Below, one piece after another: positions 49,601 to 58,534 of a DNA stretch of 64,000 nt. The position numbers and the translations under genes were made by a program. Position 1 is the stretch's first letter. Each line of letters opens with the position of its first letter. The notes beneath the pieces are model-generated. The model searched no databases and was not told where the DNA came from. It was given only the letters and a program-made list of their open reading frames with translations. Where the stretch lies: NCBI RefSeq assembly GCF_954871325.1, contig NC_088777.1:7479366-7543365 (forward strand). Direction: 5' to 3'. The stretch comes from Gordionus sp. m RMFG-2023 (Eukaryota > Nematomorpha > Gordioida > Chordodea > Parachordodidae).

Positions 49601-52600
49601 TGATTAATATACCTTTGGATGTATCAATTTATGATATACTTTATGAATTTACTTATGATTGTGATATACAATATTCAAGAGAATCCAATAGTGATGATGT
49701 TATCTTTGAATTTTTTAGTCTCAAGGAGATGATTAGATATTTTGAACAACTTAACGGAAAATTTTATGTTTATAATGATTTGGAGTTTATTCAACTCCGG
49801 TGTATATTTATAAAAATAAACGTATCATTTTTATTTTAAATGCTTATATGAAATGTTATAAAAGTTAACATAAATGGACACTAAACCAGATTTCATATTT
49901 TATAAATTTCCAAAACTTATTGGACCACTTACTGAGATTTATTTAGATAGGGTGTGTTATTTTTCGACCAACACATTACCAAACTCCATTAAAATAAATA
50001 CTTTACTTAATAATTTATCTGATGATGTGTTTGATAATATTAAATCAATTTGCTCAGATGCCGATATATTAGATCTTAAGATAGTGATTAAGAAATTAGC
50101 TTACCTTTTACCTGTACAAGATAAAAATATTTTAATAAACAAATTCAACTTATTACAGCAGAATGCGAGTGAGAATTTCATGCAATGGTACATAAGAGTA
50201 TCAAAGCTGCATAAAAAATGTAACTTTTCGGACGACAATAGATTAAAAGAAAAATTACGTAGGTCTACTTTAAATGGCAAAATAAAATATAATAAATTTT
50301 GTAAAAATATTAATTTAACCTTAAATGAAATGGTGGAGTTAGGAACTAGATTAGATAGTATTAATGATAAACCAGATAATGATAATATAAGTTATATGAA
50401 TAACGATAAAAAGTCTGATAAAGATAAAAACCTTAACAATAGAAATAGAAATGACAATAATAATTATTTTAGACCTGATAATAATTTTAGAATATTTATG
50501 ATAATAGAGATAATAATTATAATAGGAATAAAAATAGGAATTACGACAATAATAATAATTTTAGATACTGTTAAAGTTATGAAGTTTTTTGAATAAAAAG
50601 AATTTTTTATTTTATGATTTGAATATTAAAATGTGAGACGAATATTAAAATTATTGTTAACGAACTTGAATGTACTGAGAATATTATTGTTAATTTTAAT
50701 TTTGCATATAAAATTTTTTTGAATATTAATTTTTTTTTTGTGAATATTTAATCTGTTAACATATATAAACCCCGAATTTGTGAATTGATGATTATTTTTG
50801 TTAACTAAAATTTTAATTTTTACTTTTTAATTTTTTATTTTTATTTTTCTTATATTAATTTTATTTTTCTTTTATTTTGATTATGTGTGTCACTTTGTAT
50901 TTGATTATAGTTATTTATTTAATAAAGATTATCAATCAGATTTTAGTATATATTTTTTATTTCTATTTGATTAGGTTCTGTTTCTCAATCTGACAACTCT
51001 CAATTGTGACAGATACTATGATAGGAATTACGGTAATAATAATTCTAGATACCAAGATAATTATAATAACTATAACTACAACAACTATCGCTACAACAAT
51101 ATTAATCAATCTAATTATGGTAGAAATAATACATGGCATGATAATAATCAAAAATAACAGACCCAATACGGTGACGGAAATTGTAACAATTACCAATCTT
51201 ATAGCAACAATTCAAATAATTATAGAGGTAGCGACAACAGTCAGAGAAAGAAAATACAATATAACAACAATTCAAATAAATATAGTGGTAGCGACAAACA
51301 ACATTAGAAAGCAAATACAATACAACAACAATGATTACAATATGAATATTTAAGAAATTATTGAAGAGAAAGTCGACTCTACAAAGAACAAAGATGATAA
51401 CGATTTTAATGTTAACAACTTATCTGGGGACATGCTTAGTGATAAAGATAATGCATTTATGACTACTTTAAAAGTGAACGATATTGTTACAAGTATGCAA
51501 GTCGACACAGGCTCCAAACATACTATTATACCTCATGGTCTGGCTAAAAAACTTGGTATTAGAGATGTTAAGAAATCCGAGTTACAACTTACCGCTTACG
51601 ACGGAAATTTAATCAAGATCATCGGCATTACACAAGTTAAAGTGACTTATGAAGGTATCTCAAAATATTTACAAGAGGTAGTCGTTGAATCAAAAATTGG
51701 GACGTACATGGATCAACGCTTTCAAAAATATTTTAAATAAATTCATAGCAAATATTGACACTAATTACGAAGATGAAATAAAATAATTGATTAAAGAGTG
51801 TGAATCTAAATTGACTAACGGGCCAATCAACAAAGCAAGCGTCAAGTTACATTTAAAAAGAGATGCCCAACCTAAAATTATATTCTCCTAATGTTATATT
51901 CCACTTCTGGATTCTTAAAGAACTCCAAATCATTATAAACATAAAATTTTCCGTTAAGTTGTTCAAAATATCTAATCATCTCCTTGAGACTAAAAAATTC
52001 AAAGATAACATCATCACTATTGGGTTCTTTTGAATATTGTATATCACAATCATAAGTAAATTCATAAAGTATATCATAAATTGATACATCGAAAGGTATA
52101 TTAATCAATTTGAAGGAAAACATTGTGAAAATGTGAAAATAATTTTTACCTTTTTTTCCCTTCTTATATAGAATTTATTTGTTTCTTTTTTTATTTTTAT
52201 TATTAGTATTTTTACATATAACATCTCATCATAAAAATATATGGAAGAGAAGAAAAAAAATTGCATGGTGGCGAGTCATTTTTGCCAACCTCACACCGAG
52301 GCAACATGTAGAGAAAGTGAAAAATATTTTTTTATTATCTGTTTTATTACTCTTTTTCAAAACATATATATATATATATATCTTTTTACAGAAGTAATAT
52401 TTGAAAAAATATAAAAAGGTTAACTTAAAATAAAACTAAAATGAAAATATAATCTTAAAATAAAATTAAAATATACGTTACGACTAAAATAAAGGTTACA
52501 ATTTGTAAAACTAAAATTATATTATTCAACAATTATGAACAAATACACCCATATAGTTTGTTTAAGATTTAATTATATGATTTTTATAATCGCCTAGTGT

Positions 52601-54692
52601 AATAAAATTCAAAATCCCTAATATATTATTGTCATAAAAAACACTAAATTCCTGTAGTTTTAAGCAGAGTTTGAACTATAAAGGGGTTCCATTCTATTTT
52701 CTAAAATTGTAAATGCATTAAATTTAGTGTTGTTAAACAGCTATATTGAAACAATTTTTAAAATGGCTAACTCCAAATTTCATCAAGAAATTTTACGCAA
52801 GTCTGAAGATTTTGCATATAGATGGCTATTAGCAAAATCTGAGACTAGGCAAGGGTTAAAGTATTGAGTTAGCCATATTTAAAAATTGGCTCAAATTGAG
52901 CCACCTAACAACACTAGTTCCAGCTACAGTTCTTAACTTGTAGTTCTGATGGTTTCCAGTTTTTATTTGATATGTCAATCAAAAAAATTTAACCAATAAA
53001 TAAAAAAAAACCCTAAAATCAATTATGTAATTTTTTTTTAAATATATATAAATTACTGGCACTTTTGTTAGAACCGGTTTCCCATAAATGTTAAAGAGAG
53101 GTCTAAATTCTGGTTCTAAACTCTAATTTTAACTGACCTGAATAGTCATTTTATAAGGAAATCATATTATCCAGAGTTTGAAATATTTATCAAAATAATA
53201 AAATCTCCAACGAATTTTGATTTCTTAAGAAAAAAAGAGGGAATGCTTAAATAGGATATTTGTTCAAATTTTACATAAAACTTCATATATCTATTTTGTA
53301 AAAAATCTTTTATAAGGAAATCTATTGTAACAGCTCAATGTGAGTTGATTTTTAAAATGGCTAATGTTAATATCTTAGCCAACCAAATATAGTATAAGCC
53401 TCAAGATTAAATTATGGGATGTCCAAACCTTTTTTCATCTATGAGAAAAATTTACAGGCTTGTGTAATATTTTCTGGATAAAATAATGAGTTAGCCATTT
53501 TTAAAAATTAGCTTAATTAGAACCATTTAACAACACTAAGTAAATCTTTTGTGATTATAATGCAAAAGACTTCAGAAAAGTTTTTTTTAAATTCTGATTA
53601 AGTAGATGTGAAGCAAATATATTTACCAATTTTTTCTTTGGTATTCATTGTTTTTGCCATATGAGCTGTTTGCAGACGTGTGAATGCACAACCAATTCTC
53701 AAATCTAATTCCTGCCTAATATATTTTTTTTAAATGATTCAGTCAAAACTATTTTGATTTCTGCAAGTGGTATTTTAAAAGGATATTAAAATAATTAAGA
53801 TTACATTTGTTTTAACATAATAAATATTTTTATAACTAAAATATCATGTTCAAATTTCCTATTATGTATATAAGATAATAAATTTTTTTAGATATAAATA
53901 AATATATAAACCTTGCATCAACACTTCTTGATTCCAGATAATTTGGATCTGTCAAATTTTCGAAAGCATATTGTATTTCTCCAGGGGATAGAGAACTAAA
54001 TCGAGCCCTATAAACTGATTTGTTCCTATTAAAATTATTTACATTTCCTCCACGTCCAGTGAAATCAAAGTAATTAATTCGAGTTTTATCATTAAAAAAT
54101 CTTTTAACTATGTCCAATATTTCAAAGCAAATGTTTTCTCCTTCTTTATCACAATCAAGCCATAGTACCAAATAATCTAATCCTTTTCCTTCATTTTCAG
54201 CAAGGCTCTTAAGAAATGCAGGTAATCTCATCTTTGACATTGCATCCTTCCGGATAATCTTTGCCCCAAATAGTGCTGACTATTAATATATATATATATA
54301 ATAATTATTTATAGTTTTTTTACTCTTGCCTTAAAAATCATATAAATCCAAACATATTATGAGCCAGAATACCCATACTATGAGAGAGAGAAAAAACTTA
54401 CAAATAAAATATTTTAAATTGATTATTAGAAGTTGAACAAAGAAATAATTGCATACTAAATAATTCATACCGGATCAATTCTTTTATTGAATTCCATATC
54501 AAAATCGATTGAGAAAACATGACCAAATACCGATGTCATTTTGAAAATGACTTGTTCAGACTTAAATCTGCCATTCCAAATGTATAAAGATTTCCCTGTA
54601 ACTTTAACTTCCCTCATATTATTGTTAGACAATATCCCTGCAATGGTTTTAGCCAGTGAAGGCTTTTCTGCTACCATCAAGACTGTCTTCAT
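37639..54692 (-). CDS. TOP3B: DNA/RNA topoisomerase III-beta lacking the zinc-finger block
   Basis: A type IA topoisomerase that passes single strands of DNA or RNA through a transient 5'-phosphotyrosine break; in animals it partners TDRD3. Thirteen exons, read downwards: 54692-54471, 54279-53912, 53715-53627, 46690-46584, 46213-46059, 45571-45465, 44666-44335, 43094-42891, 41915-41765, 41645-41546, 41211-41160, 38584-38374, 37928-37639. They join in phase to 2388 nt (795 residues; human 862). Toprim: MVAEKPSLAKTIAG (Glu9) and LWLDCDKEGENICFE (Asp116, Asp118, Glu120). SFGPCQTPTLGFC follows. The catalytic tyrosine is in GYISYPRTE (Tyr371), then VGDHPPITP, THGIGTDASIPVHI, GIALVHGY and IDAELVLPTM. 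Exon 10 adds about 33 Asn/Asp/Gly-rich residues. The last exon starts RGRSNSGNRSGFGR and carries GGRGGRGGGRGK (RGG box), ending LKRFLE. The Cys-rich zinc ribbons of human TOP3B are absent between exons 12 and 13. Intron 3 is 6.9 kb. Confidence 0.96.
39185..39570 (-). pseudogene. hAT-type (ZMYM1-like) transposase remnant in TOP3B intron
   Basis: The minus strand reads LATLPVTTCTNERLFSTFTR followed by LKSYLRATSGQARTNGLALLNI. This is the hATC dimerisation block in the form seen in ZMYM1/DUF4371-type hAT proteins (VTTATAERSFSTLRRLKTYLR). Upstream, EQLKSDTEAWYFD may be a further scrap. Surrounding DNA is AT-rich with no continuous frame. Confidence 0.75.
39825..39900 (-). repeat. hAT-like tip with a G-run
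   Basis: On the minus strand, CAGTGGCGTAGCTCTCGGAG then GGGGCGGTGTTTCGGG and a long homopolymer run (G14 on the + strand at about 39829). CAGTGGCGTAGC is a very common start of animal hAT-like non-autonomous elements. Confidence 0.5.
39975..40271. repeat. tandem array, about ten 31-bp units
   Basis: The degenerate unit AAGTTTAAACTATTGAATTT then TCTTGGTCA is repeated about ten times with point differences and one shortened unit. It gives a spurious repetitive frame (LLNFLGQKFK). Lies within a TOP3B intron. Confidence 0.9.
40553..40744. mobile_element. palindromic hAT-type MITE copy with intact 8-bp target duplication
   Basis: A 192-bp element from TAGTATTGTTAAAACCCATTC to GCGTTTTAACAACACTA. 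It is flanked on both sides by GTTGCAGA (40545-40552 and 40745-40752), a perfect 8-bp duplication that assigns the family to hAT-type mobilisation. Internal GTAAAGATTTTGC and CTCGATGCTCAC stretches are shared with the 42503 copy. Confidence 0.92.
41277..41440. repeat. purine-rich low-complexity tract
   Basis: Almost only A and G on the + strand (AAAGAAAGGAAAGAG-type units). It resembles the larger tract at 63.1-63.9 kb. It lies just upstream of TOP3B exon 11, in transcript sense. Confidence 0.85.
42503..42724. mobile_element. palindromic MITE copy in TOP3B intron
   Basis: GGTTTATTAAAAATGCCGATT at one end and GGGCTTTTTAAAAACCCTA at the other. The inner arms TAAGATTTTACCCAAAATAAT and ATTATTTTGGCTACAATCTTA are inverted. 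It shares CTAAATCTCGAGGCTCAC with the family. The tips are more diverged than in other copies. Confidence 0.7.
43920..44225. mobile_element. GGGCC-rich non-autonomous hAT-like element in TOP3B intron
   Basis: Alternating GGCCTGGCTGAG, CGAGCTAAGTCGGGC, GGTCAGGCCGGAC and GGGTGGGCCAGGGCC motifs separated by poly-A stretches, the composition of the GGGCC-tipped hAT family. Precise ends are not resolved. Confidence 0.4.
48010..48950 (-). mobile_element. hAT DNA transposon remnant with GGGCC tips
   Basis: The left tip TTCATGGGCCTAG with AAGCCCGGGCCAGGCCC and the right tip GGGCCAGCCCGGCCCATGAA share inverted TTCATGGGCC ends. Minus-strand coding scraps inside give DDCILDWWKKHE and KLARLAKKSHAIPASNVSSE followed by HNFSTIGRVIEERRTNL. 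This is the hATC domain in which the usual ERxFSxxG is now EHNFSTIG. Much of the transposase is missing, so it is a dead, internally deleted copy. Confidence 0.85.
48218..48545 (-). pseudogene. hAT transposase C-terminal remnant
   Basis: Contains INLYMDIQLNEEDINYDD with ILDWWKKHE, a stop shortly after, then LPKLARLAKKSHAIPAS, NVSSEHNFSTIGRVIEERR and ENVDNILFLNDNL. Order and spacing follow the hAT family C-terminus (WW-x-x-H, then P-x-L-x-x-x-A, then SS-x-x-E-R-x-F-S). The region is AT-saturated on both sides. Confidence 0.85.
49874..50596 (+). pseudogene. Gag-like region of the retroelement fossil
   Basis: A 240-residue frame with a helical capsid-like part (LPVQDKNILINKFNLL, NFMQWYIRVSKLHKKCNF) followed by an Asn/Asp/Arg-rich tail, resembling Ty3/gypsy-type Gag organisation. 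The assignment rests on the downstream protease and general layout rather than on a diagnostic motif. Confidence 0.55.
51432..51740 (+). pseudogene. retropepsin-like aspartic protease of the retroelement fossil
   Basis: VNDIVTSMQVDTGSKHTIIP carries the DTGS active-site motif with the hydrophobic run before it, followed by GLAKKLGIRDVKKS and LTAYDGNLIKIIG, the fold pattern of retroelement proteases. It stands alone, without recognisable downstream polymerase sequence. Confidence 0.75.
52725..52916. mobile_element. palindromic MITE copy in TOP3B intron
   Basis: TAGTGTTGTTAAACAGCT to ACCTAACAACACTA, with inner arms AAATGGCTAACTCCAAATTT and AGTATTGAGTTAGCCATATTT. It lies about 190 bp outside the end of the retroelement mosaic. 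Confidence 0.88.
53323..53538. mobile_element. palindromic MITE copy in TOP3B intron
   Basis: TATTGTAACAGCTC to CATTTAACAACACTA. The flanking octamers AGGAAATC (53315-53322) and AGTAAATC (53539-53546) match at 7 of 8 positions. It ends only about 90 bp from TOP3B exon 3. Confidence 0.85.
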
Positions 54693-54779
54693 CAAAATTA
54701 TTGCATGGATTATTCAAAGATATAGAAAAAGTCAATACGCCAATCACTGACAGCATCAATTCCTTTTGTCAAGGCATGT

Positions 54780-55190
54780 GGAGATCAGAGTTCATTTAGA
54801 TCACTATATATTGACATGATAAATTGAAAAATACCTCTCCAAAGTCCTTAAGACCTTTTTAAAGACATCCCCACACCGAAATTTTTAATGTAATATATAT
54901 CCCACCTGTAACAATTGTGGATATCTAGGGCATTACCAAATCAACTGCTCAGTTGGACAAACATACAACAACAATAACACATCAACCACTCATTCCAGAA
55001 TTATCCTACCCACTTGCTAACCAGGAACCTATCAAGATCAGGAAGAACCCGCAAGTTCGTTTGGACCCTTTCCAGCTTAGCAGAGTTTAAGCGAGGAGGG
55101 GTTTTGTAAACTAAAGAAACTCTGTTTTTTTTTGTTTTTTTGTGTGTATATCATAGTACTGTACGTTCTTTTTCTTTTTGTCTAAATTAA
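54780..55190 (+). pseudogene. gag zinc-knuckle fragment and retroelement 3' scrap
   Basis: TGTAACAATTGTGG... at 54907-54948 encodes CNNCGYLGHYQINC, a CCHC knuckle, followed by an Asn/Thr-rich tail. A purine run (GCGAGGAGGGG, about 55091) followed by TTTTGTAAAC resembles a polypurine tract next to an LTR-like start. The element is broken and only this end is recognisable. It begins about 90 bp upstream of the TOP3B start codon, so it may lie in or next to that gene's promoter. Confidence 0.55.
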
Positions 55191-55194
55191 TTAA

Positions 55195-55700
55195 CTTAGG
55201 ACTGAATTCGCTCTAACCCAGCGATGCTGCGTTCGCCATTCTTTTTTTTGTCATAATAAATAGAGGACTTAAATCCACTCGAACCCAGCGGTGAGGTGTA
55301 TGCCGTTCGTTTTTGTTTGATGTTTTGTGAGTCTAATTAAAATTAACTTAGGACTTAAATCTGCTCTAACCCAGCGATGCGGCGTATGATATTCTATTTC
55401 TTGTCATATTGAATTCATTTGAGACTTAAATCCACTCTAACCCAGCCGCGCGGCGAATGCCCTTTGTATTTTACCCTTTTCATTTAATGAAGACGTAAAT
55501 CCACCCTAACCCGGCGGAGCGGTGAATGCCGTTCTTTTTTGTTTGTTTAACTGAATTGATTTAGGCCTTAAACCAGCGGTGCAGCGAAGGCCGTTTTCTT
55601 TTATTTAATTAAGGTAGGAATTAAATTCACCCTAACTCAGCGGAGTGGCGATGGCTGTTTATGTAATCCAATTAAGGTAGGAATTAAATCCGCCCGCGTC
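55195..55700. repeat. tandem array of seven roughly 60-80-bp units with GC-rich cores
   Basis: The core CTCTAACCCAGCGATGCGGCG then AATGCCGTTC recurs at about 55211, 55281, 55362, 55435, 55506, 55570 and 55630, each preceded by a GACTTAAATCCA-like stretch. Core position and the CCCAGCG...GCGG pattern are conserved, while the AT-rich linkers vary in length and sequence. Confidence 0.85.
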
Positions 55701-56044
55701 CCTAACCTTTTTAGATTCCCTTTTTCTTAAATATTTCCTAAATAAAATTAATATAAACATATGGCTACGTTCGAAAAATTATTTCTATTCATACTACATT
55801 AAATAATTTATATGACGTTATTACTTTATTACCTTAAAAGAATTAATATTATTTTTATTATCTTAAAAAAATATTATTATTTTAACTATGTTTAAAAAAT
55901 TAATATTCTTTTTTACTACTTTAAAAAAATTAATATTATTATTACATAAAAAATATACACATAATTCAAAATTGCTTATTTTTTTTAATAAATCATGAGG
56001 AAATCATGCGAATGTATTGTGAATTTTACGTAAAATATAAAATG
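55701..56044. other. AT-rich intergenic DNA, nothing supported
   Basis: Short AATTAATATT-type direct repeats around 55840-55950. No gene or named element. Confidence 0.4.
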
Positions 56045-57215
56045 TGAAATCTTTTCCTTGAGATCCCACTCTCTCTTCCTAAGTTTCCCTTTAACATCGT
56101 CATCGATCCAAAACATTTAACCCGCTTCGTATTTACGATTAATGATCCTGATGATAATTTTAAAATAACTATTAAACTAGTCTGTTTAAGCCTAAAGAAC
56201 TTTAATAAAGTTTATATCTAATCACGCTTTATATAGAATTTTCTTTACATCCCAAAATTAATACAAATTTTATCCTAGTCTTTTATGTGCCCATCTTTTA
56301 GTTAATTACTAAACATATATTAGGAAGTACATCGAACCTTTCTTAAAGTAATAAGAAAGAAAATATTAATCCTTTTCAGATTATATCTTTGAGAAATGTT
56401 TTAAAAATATACTATTTATGTATAGAAGCAATTGAAATCATTTTCCATTTTTATTAGTCGAACCATATAGTTCTTAAAAATTGGAAATCAAATCTTATAT
56501 ACGTAAATTTTCTATCGAGAAATATAAAAATATGAGCGACTTACTGGTTGCTAATAATTATCCATAATGATGTTTATGCCTATTATTCCCAAAGTAAAAA
56601 TGTGATTGGAATGATAAAGGATTTTAATATATGAATAATTTTTAAGGAAGTTAAACTACATTAAGAGTCAAAGCACATTTGCACTCTGTGATTCAACTAT
56701 ATTTAACAAATCGAATCTAAAATATGCTAGATTCGATTTGCAAAATATCAATCAAACTTTTACGCAAAATTAAAAAAAGAATTTGCATTTCTATATAAAT
56801 TTTAATTGATTTCAATTGTTTCCCTAGTAGTTAACATGACGCTTCGTCATTGATACAGGCAAATAAAACATTTCTCCAAGATAAAATCCAGAAAGGGTAA
56901 TATTTACTTTCTTATTACTTTAAGCAAGGTTCAGTGTACTTCCTAATCTATGTTTAGTAATCAATTAATAGATGGGTGCATTAAAGACTGGGGATAAAAT
57001 CTGCAATAATTATGGGATGTAAAGAAAATTCTATATCAGGGGGAAAAGAGGAGTTAGAGATAAACTTTATTAAAGTCCCTTTAGGCCTAACAGAGTAGTT
57101 AAAGAGTTATTTTAAAATTAGCATCAGGATTATGTGGGAAATGTTTAGAATCGATGATGATGTTAAAGGGAAACTTAGGAAGGGAGAGATGGGATCTCGA
57201 GGAAAAGATTTCACA
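56045..57215. mobile_element. 1.2-kb fold-back element with arms of about 350-400 bp
   Basis: GTGAAATCTTTTCCTTGAGATC at 56045 pairs with GATCTCGAGGAAAAGATTTCAC ending near 57214. CCTAAGTTTCCCTTTAACATCG pairs with the complement at about 57160-57180, and TTAAAGTAATAAGAAAGAAAATATT (about 56345-56370) with AATATTTACTTTCTTATTACTTTAA (about 56900-56925). The central 300 bp include a weaker inverted pair (CAATTGAAATCA / TGATTTCAATTG). No transposase remnant is recognised and no open frame is convincing. Confidence 0.88.
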
Positions 57216-58500
57216 TTTATGTTTAAAAAAAAATATCTGCCAACTCTCATATGAACAGGAGTTCTTTCCATTTGGTGGCCACAGTTTAGGATGCTGCGCT
57301 ATTATTTTAATTTCGTATGAAAATCTGATATTAAATTTAAACAAAGTAATTCAAACTTTTATTGATTAAATTTTTTTACACGATTTTATTTTATTGATTT
57401 TGATAAAAAAAACTTAAGAATAAATTTAGAATTTATTAATATCATTTACAACAAACATTTTTAAAATTTTATAGTGATTTTGCATATGGAGTTTTCTGGA
57501 GCAAGTCTGACATGAATAATTAAGACGACCCAAGCTCAGATATTAATGCAGCCCTATATTCAAAAGCGTTAGAATTTGGATAACATATATATATTATTCG
57601 ATCATTCTTATTAAATAATGGGTCAAACTGGTTCTAATAATTGAGCAAAAAGAAAAATGAAAAGTCCAAAAAGGCTAAAGCCCAAATCTTTTAAGGCTGA
57701 TAGAATATATCTTTTTATACCTTTAAAATTTTTTTATTATTTTAAAGGCGCAATAAATATTATATATTTCCATTTATCTTTATTATATTGTTATAAAATA
57801 ACTTGCAGATACACCGTCAAAGAATAACGGATTAATTAAAATTACCGTTATTTTGATAAAATATGCCAGCAAAGTTTATATTTAGTACTTCTAAATATGC
57901 ATAAATTATTTAGAAGATATTTTTCAATCATATTATTTTTCAAGATATCAATTTTATAATATCTCAAAAAAAAAATTTACATGCACAATAAAAAAATTAT
58001 ATTTTATGGACATTTTAATTTTTTTTGCAATTTTTGATCTAAAAATTTAATCTCGCTAGATAAGGATTTTGAAGGCAATAAAATTAAAAATAATATATGT
58101 AAAACCCTCAATAAAATTTAATCTAATCTAAAAATAAAGTAATTCTGAAGATATGTTGAAAATAAATAGTTATAATTAGCTTTTAAAAAAAAGATCTATT
58201 CAACCATATTTTTCCGTTCATGTTGGTAAATTGACAAAATCGCTTTGACCTGTAAAGTATAAGTCTCCATTTTAATATAAATTTTGATAAGTAAAATTTA
58301 AAGCAACTTGATTACTGCAAAAGCTATAATTAGAGATAAACAGAGATAAATAACTCAAAAAAGTCACCATGAAGGCCTTTAAAGTTTATTAACATTTTTT
58401 TCAAATATTGTTTGAACAACATTCATAATCTTTAGCATTAGATAATAACATATAAGAATCATTATTGTAATATTGCTGTTATAATGCAACCTCATAGCTG
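57216..58500. other. AT-rich intergenic DNA, nothing supported
   Basis: No gene, RNA or defined repeat recognised between the fold-back element and the 3' end of the 58.5-59.7 kb gene. Confidence 0.4.
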
Positions 58501-58505
58501 AGTTT

Positions 58506-58511
58506 TTTATT
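58506..58511 (-). terminator. polyadenylation signal of the 387-residue gene
   Basis: AATAAA on the minus strand, 24 nt past the stop codon at 58535. Confidence 0.6.
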
Positions 58512-58534
58512 ACAATATGAATGAAAATACATAT

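Larger units (their letters stand above)
49179..52531 (+). mobile_element. Ty3/gypsy-like retroelement mosaic with inverted terminal copies, broken
   Basis: About 620 bp at 49179-49800 (starts TGTTGAATAATA after an AGAAGAAGGAG purine run) recur in inverted orientation at about 51905-52531 (ends ATTATTCAACA). Each copy contains an LTR-like part and a small frame with TIKLINIPLDVSIYDILYEF-type sequence. Between them lie a Gag-like frame (49874-50596) and a retropepsin-like frame (51432-51740). Reverse transcriptase, RNase H and integrase are not recognised. Inverted rather than direct ends are abnormal for an LTR element, so this is a rearranged fossil, or two insertions in opposite orientation. 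Age is moderate: the two terminal copies are still closely similar. Confidence 0.7.
46691..53626 (-). other. 6.9-kb TOP3B intron 3 loaded with transposons
   Basis: Bounded by a GGTAAAT donor (after 53627) and a TTTAG acceptor (before 46690). The flanking exons join to give the family's exact spacing between LQT and SFGPCQ. It contains AT-rich filler (46.8-48.0 kb), a hAT remnant (48.0-48.95 kb), a retroelement mosaic (49.18-52.53 kb) and two MITE copies (52.7 and 53.3 kb). The other TOP3B introns are mostly below 2.8 kb. Confidence 0.9.

Noticed and set aside
51006-51353. Ile/Thr/Asn-rich 115-residue frame
   Set aside because: Low-complexity by-product within the retroelement fossil.
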